A stretch of DNA of 64,000 nt from Ferrimonas sediminum (GTDB lineage Bacteria; Pseudomonadota; Gammaproteobacteria; Enterobacterales; Shewanellaceae): NCBI RefSeq assembly GCF_900100175.1, contig NZ_FNEM01000009.1, positions 1 to 64,000 on the forward strand, in the 5' to 3' direction. A model generated the notes under the pieces. It was not told the DNA's origin, ran no database searches, and saw only the letters and a program-made list of their open reading frames with translations. The position numbers were made by a program, and so were the translations under genes. Positions 28,301 to 35,168 of this stretch are shown piece after piece; positions within the stretch are counted from its first letter, which is position 1; every line of letters starts with the position of its first letter.

Positions 28301-29486
28301 TTACGCCATGGGCATTACCCAGCACACCACCGGCCACGACAACGTGCGGGCCATTGCCAACCTGCAGTTGCTGTGTGGCAACATCGGGATTGAGGGAGCG
28401 GGCATCAACCCTCTCCGGGGCCAGTCTAACGTGCAGGGCGCCTGCGACATGGGAGCGTTGCCGAACTACTTGCCGGGGTATCAGAACATCGAGGAACCGG
28501 CCATCCGCGAGCGCTTCGAGGCGTTATGGCACACCGACCTGTCTCCGGCCAATGGCCTGACGGTGACCGAGGTGATGGATGCCATTCTGGCGGACCAGGT
28601 TGACGGCCTGTACGTAATGGGGGAAAACCCGGTTCTGTCTGACCCGGATCAAAAGCACGTAATTAAAGCGCTACAGGCGCTGGATCTGTTGGTGGTGCAG
28701 GACATCTTCCTGACGGAAACCGCGCAGATGGCGGACGTGGTGTTGCCGGCCTTTGCCTTTGCAGAGAAGCAGGGACACTTCACCAACACCGAGCGCCGGG
28801 TACAGCGACTCAATGCGGCGGTGAACGCACCGGGCCAGGCTCGTAATGATTGGGAGATCATTCAGCTGTTGGCTCAGGCATTGGGAGCAAACTGGCGATA
28901 TCGTAACGAAAAGGCGATCTGCAACGAGATCAACCTGGCGGTGCCCCAGTACGCCGGTATCCGTTGGGAACGTGTCGGAACCAAGGGCATTCAATGGCCC
29001 TGTGTCGATGACCAGTGTGATGGCATGCCGGTGATGCACGTCGACAAGTTTGCCATTGGTGAGCGGGCCTACATGGAGCCGATTCCATTTAAGTACGCCG
29101 CCGAATTGCCTTGCGACGAGTACCCATTGGTGTTGACCACCGGCCGGTTGCTGGAGCAGTTCCATACCGGCACCATGACCCGCAAGACGAAAGGCTTGAA
29201 CGATCTGGCCGGTCCGACGGCCATGTTGTCGGTGGCCGACGCGGAGCGTCTGGGCATTGGCAATGGCGATCCGATTCGTCTGACCACCCGTCGTGGCGAC
29301 ATCGAGCTCAATGCCTTCGTCACCAAGCGGATTCAGAAAGGGGTGGTGTTCACGGCGTTCCACTTCGAGGAGGCGCCCGCTAACCGTCTGACCAACCCAG
29401 CCCTGGATCCTCACGCCAAGATCCCCGAGTTCAAGGTGTGTGCGGTGCGGGTAGAAAAGCGGCTGACCAGCGAAGTGATTGCCTGA
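25341..29486 (+). CDS. Formate dehydrogenase alpha subunit fused to an NAD(P)H-type flavin oxidoreductase
   Basis: This 1381-residue fusion oxidises formate (or reduces CO2) and contains its own electron-exit chain. In order: a [2Fe-2S] ferredoxin-like domain (1-80, Cys in SLCGG, ACGLC, SCRHP); a GltD-like iron-sulfur/FAD/NAD(P) unit (about 85-520, with CPAFCESACRR, FAD motif GGGPAGLSAG near 192 and second nucleotide motif GGGNTAIDCAR near 323); two [4Fe-4S] clusters (CISCGQC, CSQCGAC, about 623-680); and a molybdopterin domain from CTYCGVGC (703). The catalytic site is ARLCHSTT, so Cys830 stands where E. coli FdhF has selenocysteine, followed by the conserved His. Electrons should pass to NAD(P)+ or ferredoxin in the cytoplasm, because no Tat signal is present. 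It is single-gene, between a structured leader and a strong terminator. Similar fusions are known from Shewanella. Confidence 0.9.
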   Translation: MIKISINNQLVEVEESLYLLDACRQAGFEVPSLCGGPDGQGQEACGLCAVEVDGEVTLSCRHPVKAGIEVQTQSETLTQTRQAALKRILSNHTADCEAPCKTACPADVDIQGYLYDIAQGDHTKAVQTIKDTLPMPLSIGRVCPAFCESACRRTLVDEPLAIRQLKRHAADLDLDDQAHLADIAPAKGKKIAIIGGGPAGLSAGYFLTHNGYQATVFEAMPQAGGWLRYGIPEYRLPKATLDKEIELMCRAGMSIELNQSLGRDFTLEQLSQEYDAVCLAIGAQKAVAMDYTGSDQKGCMLGVDYLKDFTLGKDVSVGKKVAVIGGGNTAIDCARTALRQGAEVTIIYRRTKADMPAEDYEIHEAEVEGVNFQFLSLPVENLADDQGRVCKVKVETLKLGEPDASGRRRPESTGEFQWMEFDTVIAAVSQKPDAELLASDAAKLGGEALPLTRWTTADADPSTMHAGIGNLFAIGDFRLGPATAVEAIGDGKKAAIAIDRFLQSGLVQAPKAQFNSQKAKSLKEVEARFLDHWPKQSRLAMPELTSAQRQGSFEEVELGFDAEAAIAEAARCLECGCQVNTQCGLRDYATEYRISDADLDYSKAQQKRIDSSAPFINLDPNRCISCGQCVVACNERGVHGVLGFKDDQPSQRVCFDGGELMANSNCSQCGACIQACPVGALTDARDRSQGRQQTLKTVDTICTYCGVGCGIRLHVDEGSNSIIKVTGVEESPVNEGMLCVKGRFGFDFIQSKERLTQPLIRKDGELVPTTWANAIGYVAAKIEEITAAKGGNAMAGFASAKATNEDNFLFQKLFRSVIGTNNIDHCARLCHSTTVSGLRAAVGSGAMTNDIPSIKESDLIFVIGSDTTAAHPVIASHIKQAVRHHGARLIVADPKRIGLSDHAQLYACHRPGTDVMLLNGIAREILVNGWQDDDYVARRTEGFEAFRTEVMKPDYAPEQVELVSGVPAAQVREIARLMGTATKTAVYYAMGITQHTTGHDNVRAIANLQLLCGNIGIEGAGINPLRGQSNVQGACDMGALPNYLPGYQNIEEPAIRERFEALWHTDLSPANGLTVTEVMDAILADQVDGLYVMGENPVLSDPDQKHVIKALQALDLLVVQDIFLTETAQMADVVLPAFAFAEKQGHFTNTERRVQRLNAAVNAPGQARNDWEIIQLLAQALGANWRYRNEKAICNEINLAVPQYAGIRWERVGTKGIQWPCVDDQCDGMPVMHVDKFAIGERAYMEPIPFKYAAELPCDEYPLVLTTGRLLEQFHTGTMTRKTKGLNDLAGPTAMLSVADAERLGIGNGDPIRLTTRRGDIELNAFVTKRIQKGVVFTAFHFEEAPANRLTNPALDPHAKIPEFKVCAVRVEKRLTSEVIA

Positions 29487-29508
29487 TCCACGTCGGTTGA
29501 TTACCATT

Positions 29509-29534
29509 AAAAGCCCGCCATTGGCGGGCTTTTT
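29509..29534 (+). terminator. Rho-independent terminator after formate dehydrogenase
   Basis: The 11-bp stem AAAAGCCCGCC with GGCGGGCTTTT closes a three-base loop and ends in a run of T, starting 23 bases after the stop codon. Confidence 0.9.
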
Positions 29535-29587
29535 GGTGCAGGGGCGTAGCCCAGGCCAGGTTTTGGCCGTGGAGGTAAGGAGTGGGA

Positions 29588-30481
29588 ATGAGGAAGGCCA
29601 TACTGTGGCTGTGTGTGCTGTTGGGCTGGTCTGCAACGGTGTGCGCGGTGATCTACCCTTTGCCCGAGCCAGGCCACCGGTTGGTGGGGTTCTCCGTGAC
29701 TCATGTGGTCAAGACCGGTGAGCACCTGGCTCCGATTGCCAAGCGATACGGCGTGGGGCTGCTGGCACTGATGGAGCTCAACCCCGGGGTGGACCCGTTT
29801 TTGCCCAAGCCGGGTACCGAATTGGAGATCCCCTCCTACATGCTGCTTCCGGACGTGCCCCGCAAGGGGGTGGTGATCAACCTGGCCGAGCTGCGGTTGT
29901 ACTACTTTGACGATCACTTCGTCCATGTCTACCCCATTGGCATTGGCCGTATCGGTCATGACACGCCATTGGGAGACACCGTCATCACCCGTAAGCACCC
30001 GAATCCCAGCTGGACGCCTACCGCCAGTACCCGTGCGGAGTACCTGGAGCAGGGCATCGAGCTGCCCAAAGTGGTGCCGCCGGGGCCGAATAACCCTCTG
30101 GGACTGTTTGCACTGCGACTGGGGTTTGCCCAGGGCCAGTACCTGATCCACGGTACCAATAAGGAGTTTGGTATCGGCTTGCGGGTCAGTGCCGGTTGCA
30201 TCCGCTTATGGCCAAAGGACATTGAGGAGCTGTTTTCCATGGTGCCGGTAAAAACACCGGTGCGGGTCATCAATCAGCCACTGAAAGTGGCGCGGGGGCG
30301 GCAGGGAGAGATTCTGCTGGAGGTCCATGACCCATTGAGTGTGGAGGAGCAGGCCGACAAACCCCTAACATTCAGTGATGATCAGCTGAGGCTGATTCAG
30401 ATGAATCACGTCAATCAGGAGTGGGTGACTCGAATGCTGGCTGAAAGGGCCGGGGTGCCGAAAGTAGTGGGCTGGCCGTAA
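29588..30481 (+). CDS. L,D-transpeptidase (YkuD; ErfK/YbiS type)
   Basis: This 297-residue periplasmic enzyme joins peptidoglycan peptides, either to each other (3-3 links) or to the terminal Lys of Braun lipoprotein. It has a signal peptide (cleavage after VCA), a LysM-like region (VKTGEHLAPIAKRYGVG, then LMELNPGVDPF) and the YkuD domain with the catalytic block HGTNKEFGIGLRVSAGCIRL (His and Cys nucleophile). The ATG at 29588 follows GGAGGTAAGGAG; a GTG two codons earlier is less likely. It converges with lpp 17 bases away, which strongly suggests Lpp anchoring as its job; that step is inference from context plus family knowledge. Confidence 0.92.
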   Translation: MRKAILWLCVLLGWSATVCAVIYPLPEPGHRLVGFSVTHVVKTGEHLAPIAKRYGVGLLALMELNPGVDPFLPKPGTELEIPSYMLLPDVPRKGVVINLAELRLYYFDDHFVHVYPIGIGRIGHDTPLGDTVITRKHPNPSWTPTASTRAEYLEQGIELPKVVPPGPNNPLGLFALRLGFAQGQYLIHGTNKEFGIGLRVSAGCIRLWPKDIEELFSMVPVKTPVRVINQPLKVARGRQGEILLEVHDPLSVEEQADKPLTFSDDQLRLIQMNHVNQEWVTRMLAERAGVPKVVGWP

Positions 30482-30491
30482 ACCAGCCCAC
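30467..30491. terminator. Hairpin shared by convergent transpeptidase and lpp genes
   Basis: GTGGGCTGG pairs perfectly with CCAGCCCAC (9 bp), with the transpeptidase stop codon TAA inside the loop. No T-run follows on either strand, so it may act as a bidirectional transcript-end structure rather than a classical terminator. Confidence 0.45.
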
Positions 30492-30498
30492 CCGGAGC

Positions 30499-30756
30499 TT
30501 ACTTCTTGTAAGAAGTCGCAATGTTGTCAATGCGCTGGTTGGCACGCATCGCTTCAGCTGCGGCGTCATCGGCAGCCGCTTTTGCTGCGTTGATGTCGCG
30601 ATCCTGACGCTGCTGATCGGCCTGGGTTTCAGCCTGGAAGGAGTCCACCTTATTGGATAAAGCAGATACCTGGGCCGCCAGCTCGTCGTTGTTGGCACAG
30701 CCGGCTAGAAACAGTGCCGAGGCAGCGGTTGCTACCAGTAATACCTTGGATTTCAT
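30499..30756 (-). CDS. lpp: Major outer-membrane (Braun) lipoprotein
   Basis: The 85-residue protein has a lipobox (LFLAGC), a heptad-rich coiled coil (SALSNKVDSFQAETQADQQ) with many Ala, and the C-terminal YKK whose last Lys is the usual peptidoglycan attachment point. It tethers the outer membrane to the cell wall. It is about seven residues longer than E. coli Lpp. The start follows AGGAGAGGAT. The gene faces an L,D-transpeptidase that could catalyse its attachment. Confidence 0.92.
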   Translation of the reverse strand: MKSKVLLVATAASALFLAGCANNDELAAQVSALSNKVDSFQAETQADQQRQDRDINAAKAAADDAAAEAMRANQRIDNIATSYKK

Positions 30757-30992
30757 ATCCTCTCCTATTATGTGCAGCACATTAGAGTGTGCCGGTGACA
30801 GTTTGGCACATTTTTCAGCATTTGCATGTTGCTTTGGTGATTTTTAAACCAAACAAGGCCATTGTTATTTCACGTTAATCGTCGTTTCTGTAGTCGTGAG
30901 CTGTGTGAATCCGAATCGATGCGCCAATCTGGTTCGGTCGTGGCCAGCGAGCGTTCTAAACTTATTCAGACAGGTTCAGATTCGGGAGGCGT

Positions 30993-31472
30993 ATGCGCCT
31001 GATCGTACTGCGGCATGCCAAATCTAGCTGGAACGATGCCACGTTGGCGGATTGGCATCGGCCATTGAGTCCCCGTGGTGTCAGAACCCTACCGAAGATA
31101 ACGGATCAGTTGACGCGTTGGCGTGTGGTCCCGGATCGGATATTGAGCAGTGATGCGGTGCGCACCCGTTTGACCACCTGTGCCATCAGTGATGCGTTTG
31201 AGGACGTTGAGGTCAGCTTTAAGCCGTCATTGTATCTGGCCAGTGAAGCACAGATCCTGGCGATGATGGCGCGTAAGTTTTGTGCGGGCCAGACTCAGAT
31301 ATGGGTAGGGCATAACCCTGGAATGCATCGGGTTGTCGAACATTTGGGTGGCATTGAGCTGGAAAAGTTTACCACCGGTTCGATGGCGATGATGAAGGTC
31401 AACGGTGATCTGGAACTCACCTCAGAATTGCGGCTGTGGAGCCCTAAGGGGGGAGAGCAGCGTTTGGGTTAA
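30993..31472 (+). CDS. sixA: SixA-type phosphohistidine phosphatase
   Basis: The 159-residue protein belongs to the histidine phosphatase superfamily. It has the catalytic RHAKSSW at the start, then RPLSPRG, the conserved ILSSDAVRTRLT, and the second His in VGHNPGM. SixA proteins remove phosphate from His in Hpt domains or the nitrogen PTS. It is a soluble, single-domain cytoplasmic enzyme of standard length. Its stop overlaps the stop of the convergent downstream gene by three bases. Confidence 0.88.
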   Translation: MRLIVLRHAKSSWNDATLADWHRPLSPRGVRTLPKITDQLTRWRVVPDRILSSDAVRTRLTTCAISDAFEDVEVSFKPSLYLASEAQILAMMARKFCAGQTQIWVGHNPGMHRVVEHLGGIELEKFTTGSMAMMKVNGDLELTSELRLWSPKGGEQRLG

Positions 31473-31801
31473 GCGGCCCGCTTCTGCTTTTTGATGGCAC
31501 AGGCACACAAACCGCCAGCCAGTGCAGGGCAACGTTTACAAGGCGTTTTCTTGTAGGGGCGACGGGCAAAGCTCATCGGATCCGATGCCAGCGGCCGGAT
31601 AGCCACAACTTTGGGCTGTGCCGCTTGCCCAACGACCATCTCTTGCACCAGCTTGTCAGCCATCGCCTTTAGCTGTTTTTTGTCCAGTTCGACGACGCTG
31701 TTGGCGGCACTCTTCCCGGCCTGCTTCAAGGACTGCTTCAGGGCTTTTTTCAATGCTTTCGACTGGCGCTTCAGCTGCTTTTTGGTGCGCTTATCCATCA
31801 T
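31469..31801 (-). CDS. Small Lys-rich protein with Cys-rich tail, function unknown
   Basis: I do not recognise this 110-residue protein. The N-terminal half is a very basic, probably helical stretch of repeated Lys/Gln/Ala (KKQLKRQSKALKKALKQSLKQ). The C-terminus carries TPCKRCPALAGGLCACAIKK, with C-x2-C and C-x-C spacing that could bind zinc or an iron-sulfur cluster. GAGGAG precedes tandem ATG codons (31801 and 31798). It is convergent with sixA. Confidence 0.65.
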   Translation of the reverse strand: MMDKRTKKQLKRQSKALKKALKQSLKQAGKSAANSVVELDKKQLKAMADKLVQEMVVGQAAQPKVVAIRPLASDPMSFARRPYKKTPCKRCPALAGGLCACAIKKQKRAA

Positions 31802-31965
31802 CGGCTCCTCACTGGTTTGTACCGATTCTAAATAATAATTATTCGCAGTCAATGCTTTTGCCGATAAATGTGAACTGGAGAACGCTCTGGTAACAACGCC
31901 TCTCCAGCCCCGTGGGCAAGGGGGTTTGCCCGGATTGATGCCTGGATTCGATAGTTGCTGATAAA

Positions 31966-32388
31966 TCAGATGGTTTCGTCAGCCATTAGCGGAACCAGGT
32001 GCAGACAGCCATTGAGAACGCCACTTTCACTGAGCTGAATGTTGGCAAACTGCTGCAGTTGCTCGGCGGTGCCTTCCAGGGCAATGGACTCCATTCGAAA
32101 ATGCTCATCCAGACACACCAACATGGTGGAGCGGACAATGCGATTGAACATATGCAGGTTGTCCATCAACCGCGTCACCAGGGTGCGCTTTCGAGTATCA
32201 AACACGTAGCTCAAAGTGGCAATACAAGGGGTACCGGGGTCGGTCTCCAGTAACTTGTCTTTGCGCTTTTCCCGAATCATATCCCGGAACAGCTCACTGC
32301 GATTGCGGTAGCCGCCGTCATCGGCCAGTTGGTCCAGTTCTGTCAGCAGCTCAGTGTCCAGTGACACCGTAATTCGCTCTGTTCCCAT
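31966..32388 (-). CDS. NikR-like ribbon-helix-helix regulator with altered metal site
   Basis: The 140-residue protein has the NikR plan: an N-terminal ribbon-helix-helix (ERITVSLDTELLTELDQLA, YRNRSELFRDMIR) and a C-terminal ACT-like metal domain (IATLSYVFDTRKRTLVTRL). Aligned by hand to E. coli NikR, His76 is kept (NLHMF), but the other nickel ligands are lost: His87 is Leu, His89 is Cys and Cys95 is Arg, with a nearby His in DEHF. It may sense another metal or ligand. It is divergent from a BtuFCD-like importer with a NikR-like operator between, so it probably controls that operon. The ATG at 32388 gives the family length. Confidence 0.85.
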   Translation of the reverse strand: MGTERITVSLDTELLTELDQLADDGGYRNRSELFRDMIREKRKDKLLETDPGTPCIATLSYVFDTRKRTLVTRLMDNLHMFNRIVRSTMLVCLDEHFRMESIALEGTAEQLQQFANIQLSESGVLNGCLHLVPLMADETI

Positions 32389-32465
32389 GGTTTTTCTCCC
32401 CAAGTCTGCCGACATACTAATTTTAAATTCTTCACATTTTGTTGATTTTGATCATATCGTCAAGT

Positions 32466-32490
32466 TATGAACTTTATAAAGATCGTCATA
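32466..32490. promoter_or_regulatory. Candidate NikR-type operator
   Basis: TATGA-N15-TCATA is a perfect inverted repeat lying between the NikR-like gene and the importer operon. The E. coli NikR site is GTATGA-N16-TCATAC; here one half is TTATGA, the other TCATAC, and the spacer is one base shorter. A 10-bp palindrome CTTTATAAAG lies inside. It is 20 bases before the first importer gene, a good position for repression. Confidence 0.5.
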
Positions 32491-32510
32491 CTTTTTGGTG
32501 GGGCGATTTG

Positions 32511-33431
32511 ATGCAGTATAAATACTTGATAATGTGGGTTTTATTTTTTTCTTCGGCGGGAGTTCAGGGAGAGACGTTCTGGCGAAACTGTGGTCAGCCG
32601 ATGGACGAGCACCGGCCGGCCGAGCGAATCATTGCACTTAACCAGCATGCCACTGAAGCACTGCTGACCCTGGGGCTGGGGCCGAAGCTGATTGGTACCG
32701 CCTACCTGGATGAGGCGGTGAAGCCGGAACTGCAGCAAGCTTATGAGCGTATCCCTGTGCTTAGCCGGGAGTACCCCAGTACCGAGCAGGTGTTGCTGTC
32801 ACGGGCGGATCTGCTGGTGGCCGGGTTCGCCAGTGCCTACCGCGATATGGGCATCGGTTCCAGGCAGCGCTGGCAGCAAAGAGGGATGCAAACTTACCTG
32901 TTTGAATCGGTGTGTGCGCCACAGGCCGTGACCGTTGACTCGGTGTTTACCGACATGCGCCAACTGGGGCGCCTTACCGGTACTGCCGATCAGGCCGAGG
33001 CCTGGGTCGCGGCCCAGAGCAAGCGCCTGGCTGCCATTGCGGCCACCCCACCGGCGCGAGCGCCCCGCATGTTGCTGTGGTTAAGGGAGTATGAACTGCC
33101 TTATGTGGCCGGCTGCTGTGGCATCGGCAATCTGATTATCGAGGCTGCCGGTGGCGTTAATGTCGGGGCCGATATCGACCGAGCCTGGGGGCATCTCTCC
33201 TGGGAGGCGGTATTGGCCGCTCGGCCAGAGATCATTTTGATGGTCGACTCCAACTGGTCGCCCCAACGCAGGAAACGTCAATTCCTTCAGAATTCGCCCT
33301 ACCTGGACACCCTGCATGGTTCCGGCCAGCTGCGCCTGGACACACTCTCTTTCTCCGAGACGGTTGGTGGCGTGAGGATGATCGACGGCATCGACAAGGC
33401 CCATCGCGCGGTGATGGCGTGGCAGTCATGA
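32511..33431 (+). CDS. BtuF/FepB-like periplasmic binding protein of a metal-chelate ABC importer
   Basis: The 306-residue protein has a signal peptide (cleavage near VQG) and the helical-backbone metal-receptor fold: AERIIALNQHATEALLTLGLGPKLIGTAY, LLVAGFASAY, and the C-terminal LSWEAVLAARPEIIL. A CCGIG motif (VAGCCGIGNLII) in the ligand-cleft region is unusual and may matter for binding. It delivers a cobalamin-, haem- or metallophore-like ligand to the FecCD permease. Its TGA overlaps the permease ATG. The name btuF would overstate the evidence on substrate. Confidence 0.85.
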   Translation: MQYKYLIMWVLFFSSAGVQGETFWRNCGQPMDEHRPAERIIALNQHATEALLTLGLGPKLIGTAYLDEAVKPELQQAYERIPVLSREYPSTEQVLLSRADLLVAGFASAYRDMGIGSRQRWQQRGMQTYLFESVCAPQAVTVDSVFTDMRQLGRLTGTADQAEAWVAAQSKRLAAIAATPPARAPRMLLWLREYELPYVAGCCGIGNLIIEAAGGVNVGADIDRAWGHLSWEAVLAARPEIILMVDSNWSPQRRKRQFLQNSPYLDTLHGSGQLRLDTLSFSETVGGVRMIDGIDKAHRAVMAWQS

Positions 33432-34420
33432 GTTGGGGGAGTCGTGTGCACTGTGTGTGGCTGTTATCGGGACTGGCGCTGGTGTCGCTGTGGGCCCTGA
33501 CTCAGGGAGCCGTGTCGGTTCCCCCGGACCTGGCGTGGGAGGCGCTCTTTTCCAGCGCTGGTGACCCGCTGATCCGGGTGGTGGTGGTTGAGATGCGCCT
33601 GCCCAGGGTGTTGCTGGCCGCGTTGGTGGGGGCGGCACTGTCGGTGGCCGGAGCGCTCACGCAGACATTGGTCCGAAACCCGCTGGCGGATCCCTATCTG
33701 CTGGGGATTGCTAATGGCGCAGCGTTGGCAGCGGTTACCGGATTAACCCTGGCCTGGTCATTGCCTACTCCGGTATTGGCAACCTTGGGTGCACTGGGCG
33801 CGTTTGCCCTGGTGATGACGGTGGCCAGCTACGGCCGTCTTTCTCTCTCCCCCTATGCGTTGATTCTTTGTGGTGTTGCCATCAGTGCCCTGGGTTCTTC
33901 GCTCACGACCCTGATGATGCTGCTGGGGGATGATCGTGCCTTGGGGCAGATTCTGCGCTGGCTGATGGGGTCGATGGCCGGAGCGGATTTCGGGCGGTCG
34001 GTGCCGCTGCTGGTGGCCTTGCCGCTGGCCATGATCTGGCTCAGGTGGCGAACGGTGAAGCTGGATTTGATGCTGCTGGGGCAGGACAAGGCCCGCTCAT
34101 TAGGGTTAAGGCCGCTGTTTGAGCGTCGGGCAATCGCGGTGGTGATTCTGGTATTGACCGCTCTGTCGGTAGCGGCCGCAGGCGCCGTCAGTTTCGTGGG
34201 GCTGTTGGTGCCGCACCTGGCCCGAATGTGGGTTGGCGGCCTGCACCGGCGCTGGCTGCCTGTGGTCGCGATGCTGGGGGCCGTGGTGACGGTGGGGGTT
34301 GACGGCCTATGCCGAACGCTGCTGGCGCCGGAAGAGTTGCCGCTGTCGGTTCCCATGGCGGTGTTGACGGTGCCATTAATTTTACTACTGATTCGCAGGC
34401 AGGCCGATGCTGGAGCTTAA
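33428..34420 (+). CDS. FecCD/BtuC-family permease
   Basis: The 330-residue protein carries about nine to ten transmembrane helices and the family markers RLPRVLLAALVGAALSVAGALTQTLVRNPLADPYLLGI and SFVGLLVPHLAR near the C-terminus, the latter being the ATPase-contact region. The ATG at 33428 overlaps the binding-protein stop (ATGA). A GTG three codons upstream is possible but less likely. It forms the membrane channel with the ATPase encoded next. Confidence 0.9.
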   Translation: MSWGSRVHCVWLLSGLALVSLWALTQGAVSVPPDLAWEALFSSAGDPLIRVVVVEMRLPRVLLAALVGAALSVAGALTQTLVRNPLADPYLLGIANGAALAAVTGLTLAWSLPTPVLATLGALGAFALVMTVASYGRLSLSPYALILCGVAISALGSSLTTLMMLLGDDRALGQILRWLMGSMAGADFGRSVPLLVALPLAMIWLRWRTVKLDLMLLGQDKARSLGLRPLFERRAIAVVILVLTALSVAAAGAVSFVGLLVPHLARMWVGGLHRRWLPVVAMLGAVVTVGVDGLCRTLLAPEELPLSVPMAVLTVPLILLLIRRQADAGA

Positions 34421-35150
34421 TACCCTGGAGTTAAGGCGTGGTCACCGGCAACTGGTGACGGATCTGAGTCTGCAACTGCCACAGGGGCAGTGGCTTGGGC
34501 TGTTGGGGGCCAATGGCTGTGGCAAAACCTCACTGCTGAAGAGCATTGCCGGTTTATGGCCTTTGAGCCGCGGCCGGGTGTGCTTCGCCGGTGCTTCTCT
34601 GGCGGAAATGGCGCCCCTGGCCCGGGCGGAACTGGTGTCGATTCTGGTGCAGCACAACCAGCCCAGTGGCGGGTTGACGGTCGAGCAAACCGTGGCCCTG
34701 GGCGCCAGCCCGGCCAGAGGCTGTGAACGGGCTGCATTGGAGCAGGTGTTGCTCGAGTGTGAACTGCTGGCAATGCGGCAGCGGCCGCTGGACAGCCTCT
34801 CCGGCGGCCAGGTGCAGCGAACCATGATTGCTCAGGCGCTGTTGCAGGATACGCCGTTGCTGCTGCTGGACGAGCCGGCCAACCACCTGGATGTGTATCA
34901 CCTCTACACCACGTTGGCGCGCATTCGCCAACGGAGCATGTCGGTGGTCGCCAGTTTTCACGACATGAACCTGGCGGCCCAGTGGTGTGATCGCCTGCTG
35001 TTGCTGGGAGAGGGCCGGGTGCTGGCCCACGGCACACCGGAGCAGGTTCTGACGCCGTCACTGTTGCGACAGGCATTTCGTGTCGACACCGAAATTCACA
35101 CAGGCACCGACGGACAACGTCAGGTGCGCATTCTGGGCGCAGCCCGATAA
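34407..35150 (+). CDS. BtuD/FecE-like ABC ATPase
   Basis: The 247-residue protein has Walker A (GANGCGKTS), signature (LSGGQVQRTMIAQAL), Walker B (LLLLDEPANHLD) and switch His (SFHDMNLA). It powers the FecCD-type permease, whose gene it overlaps by 14 bases. Both features indicate a coupled FCD-type import complex. Confidence 0.92.
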   Translation: MLELNTLELRRGHRQLVTDLSLQLPQGQWLGLLGANGCGKTSLLKSIAGLWPLSRGRVCFAGASLAEMAPLARAELVSILVQHNQPSGGLTVEQTVALGASPARGCERAALEQVLLECELLAMRQRPLDSLSGGQVQRTMIAQALLQDTPLLLLDEPANHLDVYHLYTTLARIRQRSMSVVASFHDMNLAAQWCDRLLLLGEGRVLAHGTPEQVLTPSLLRQAFRVDTEIHTGTDGQRQVRILGAAR

Positions 35151-35168
35151 CTAACCCCTGGAGAAAAC

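Noticed and set aside
32389-32510. Cobalamin riboswitch upstream of the BtuFCD-like operon
   Set aside because: The interval is only about 120 bases and lacks the B12-box pattern; a NikR-like inverted repeat is found instead.
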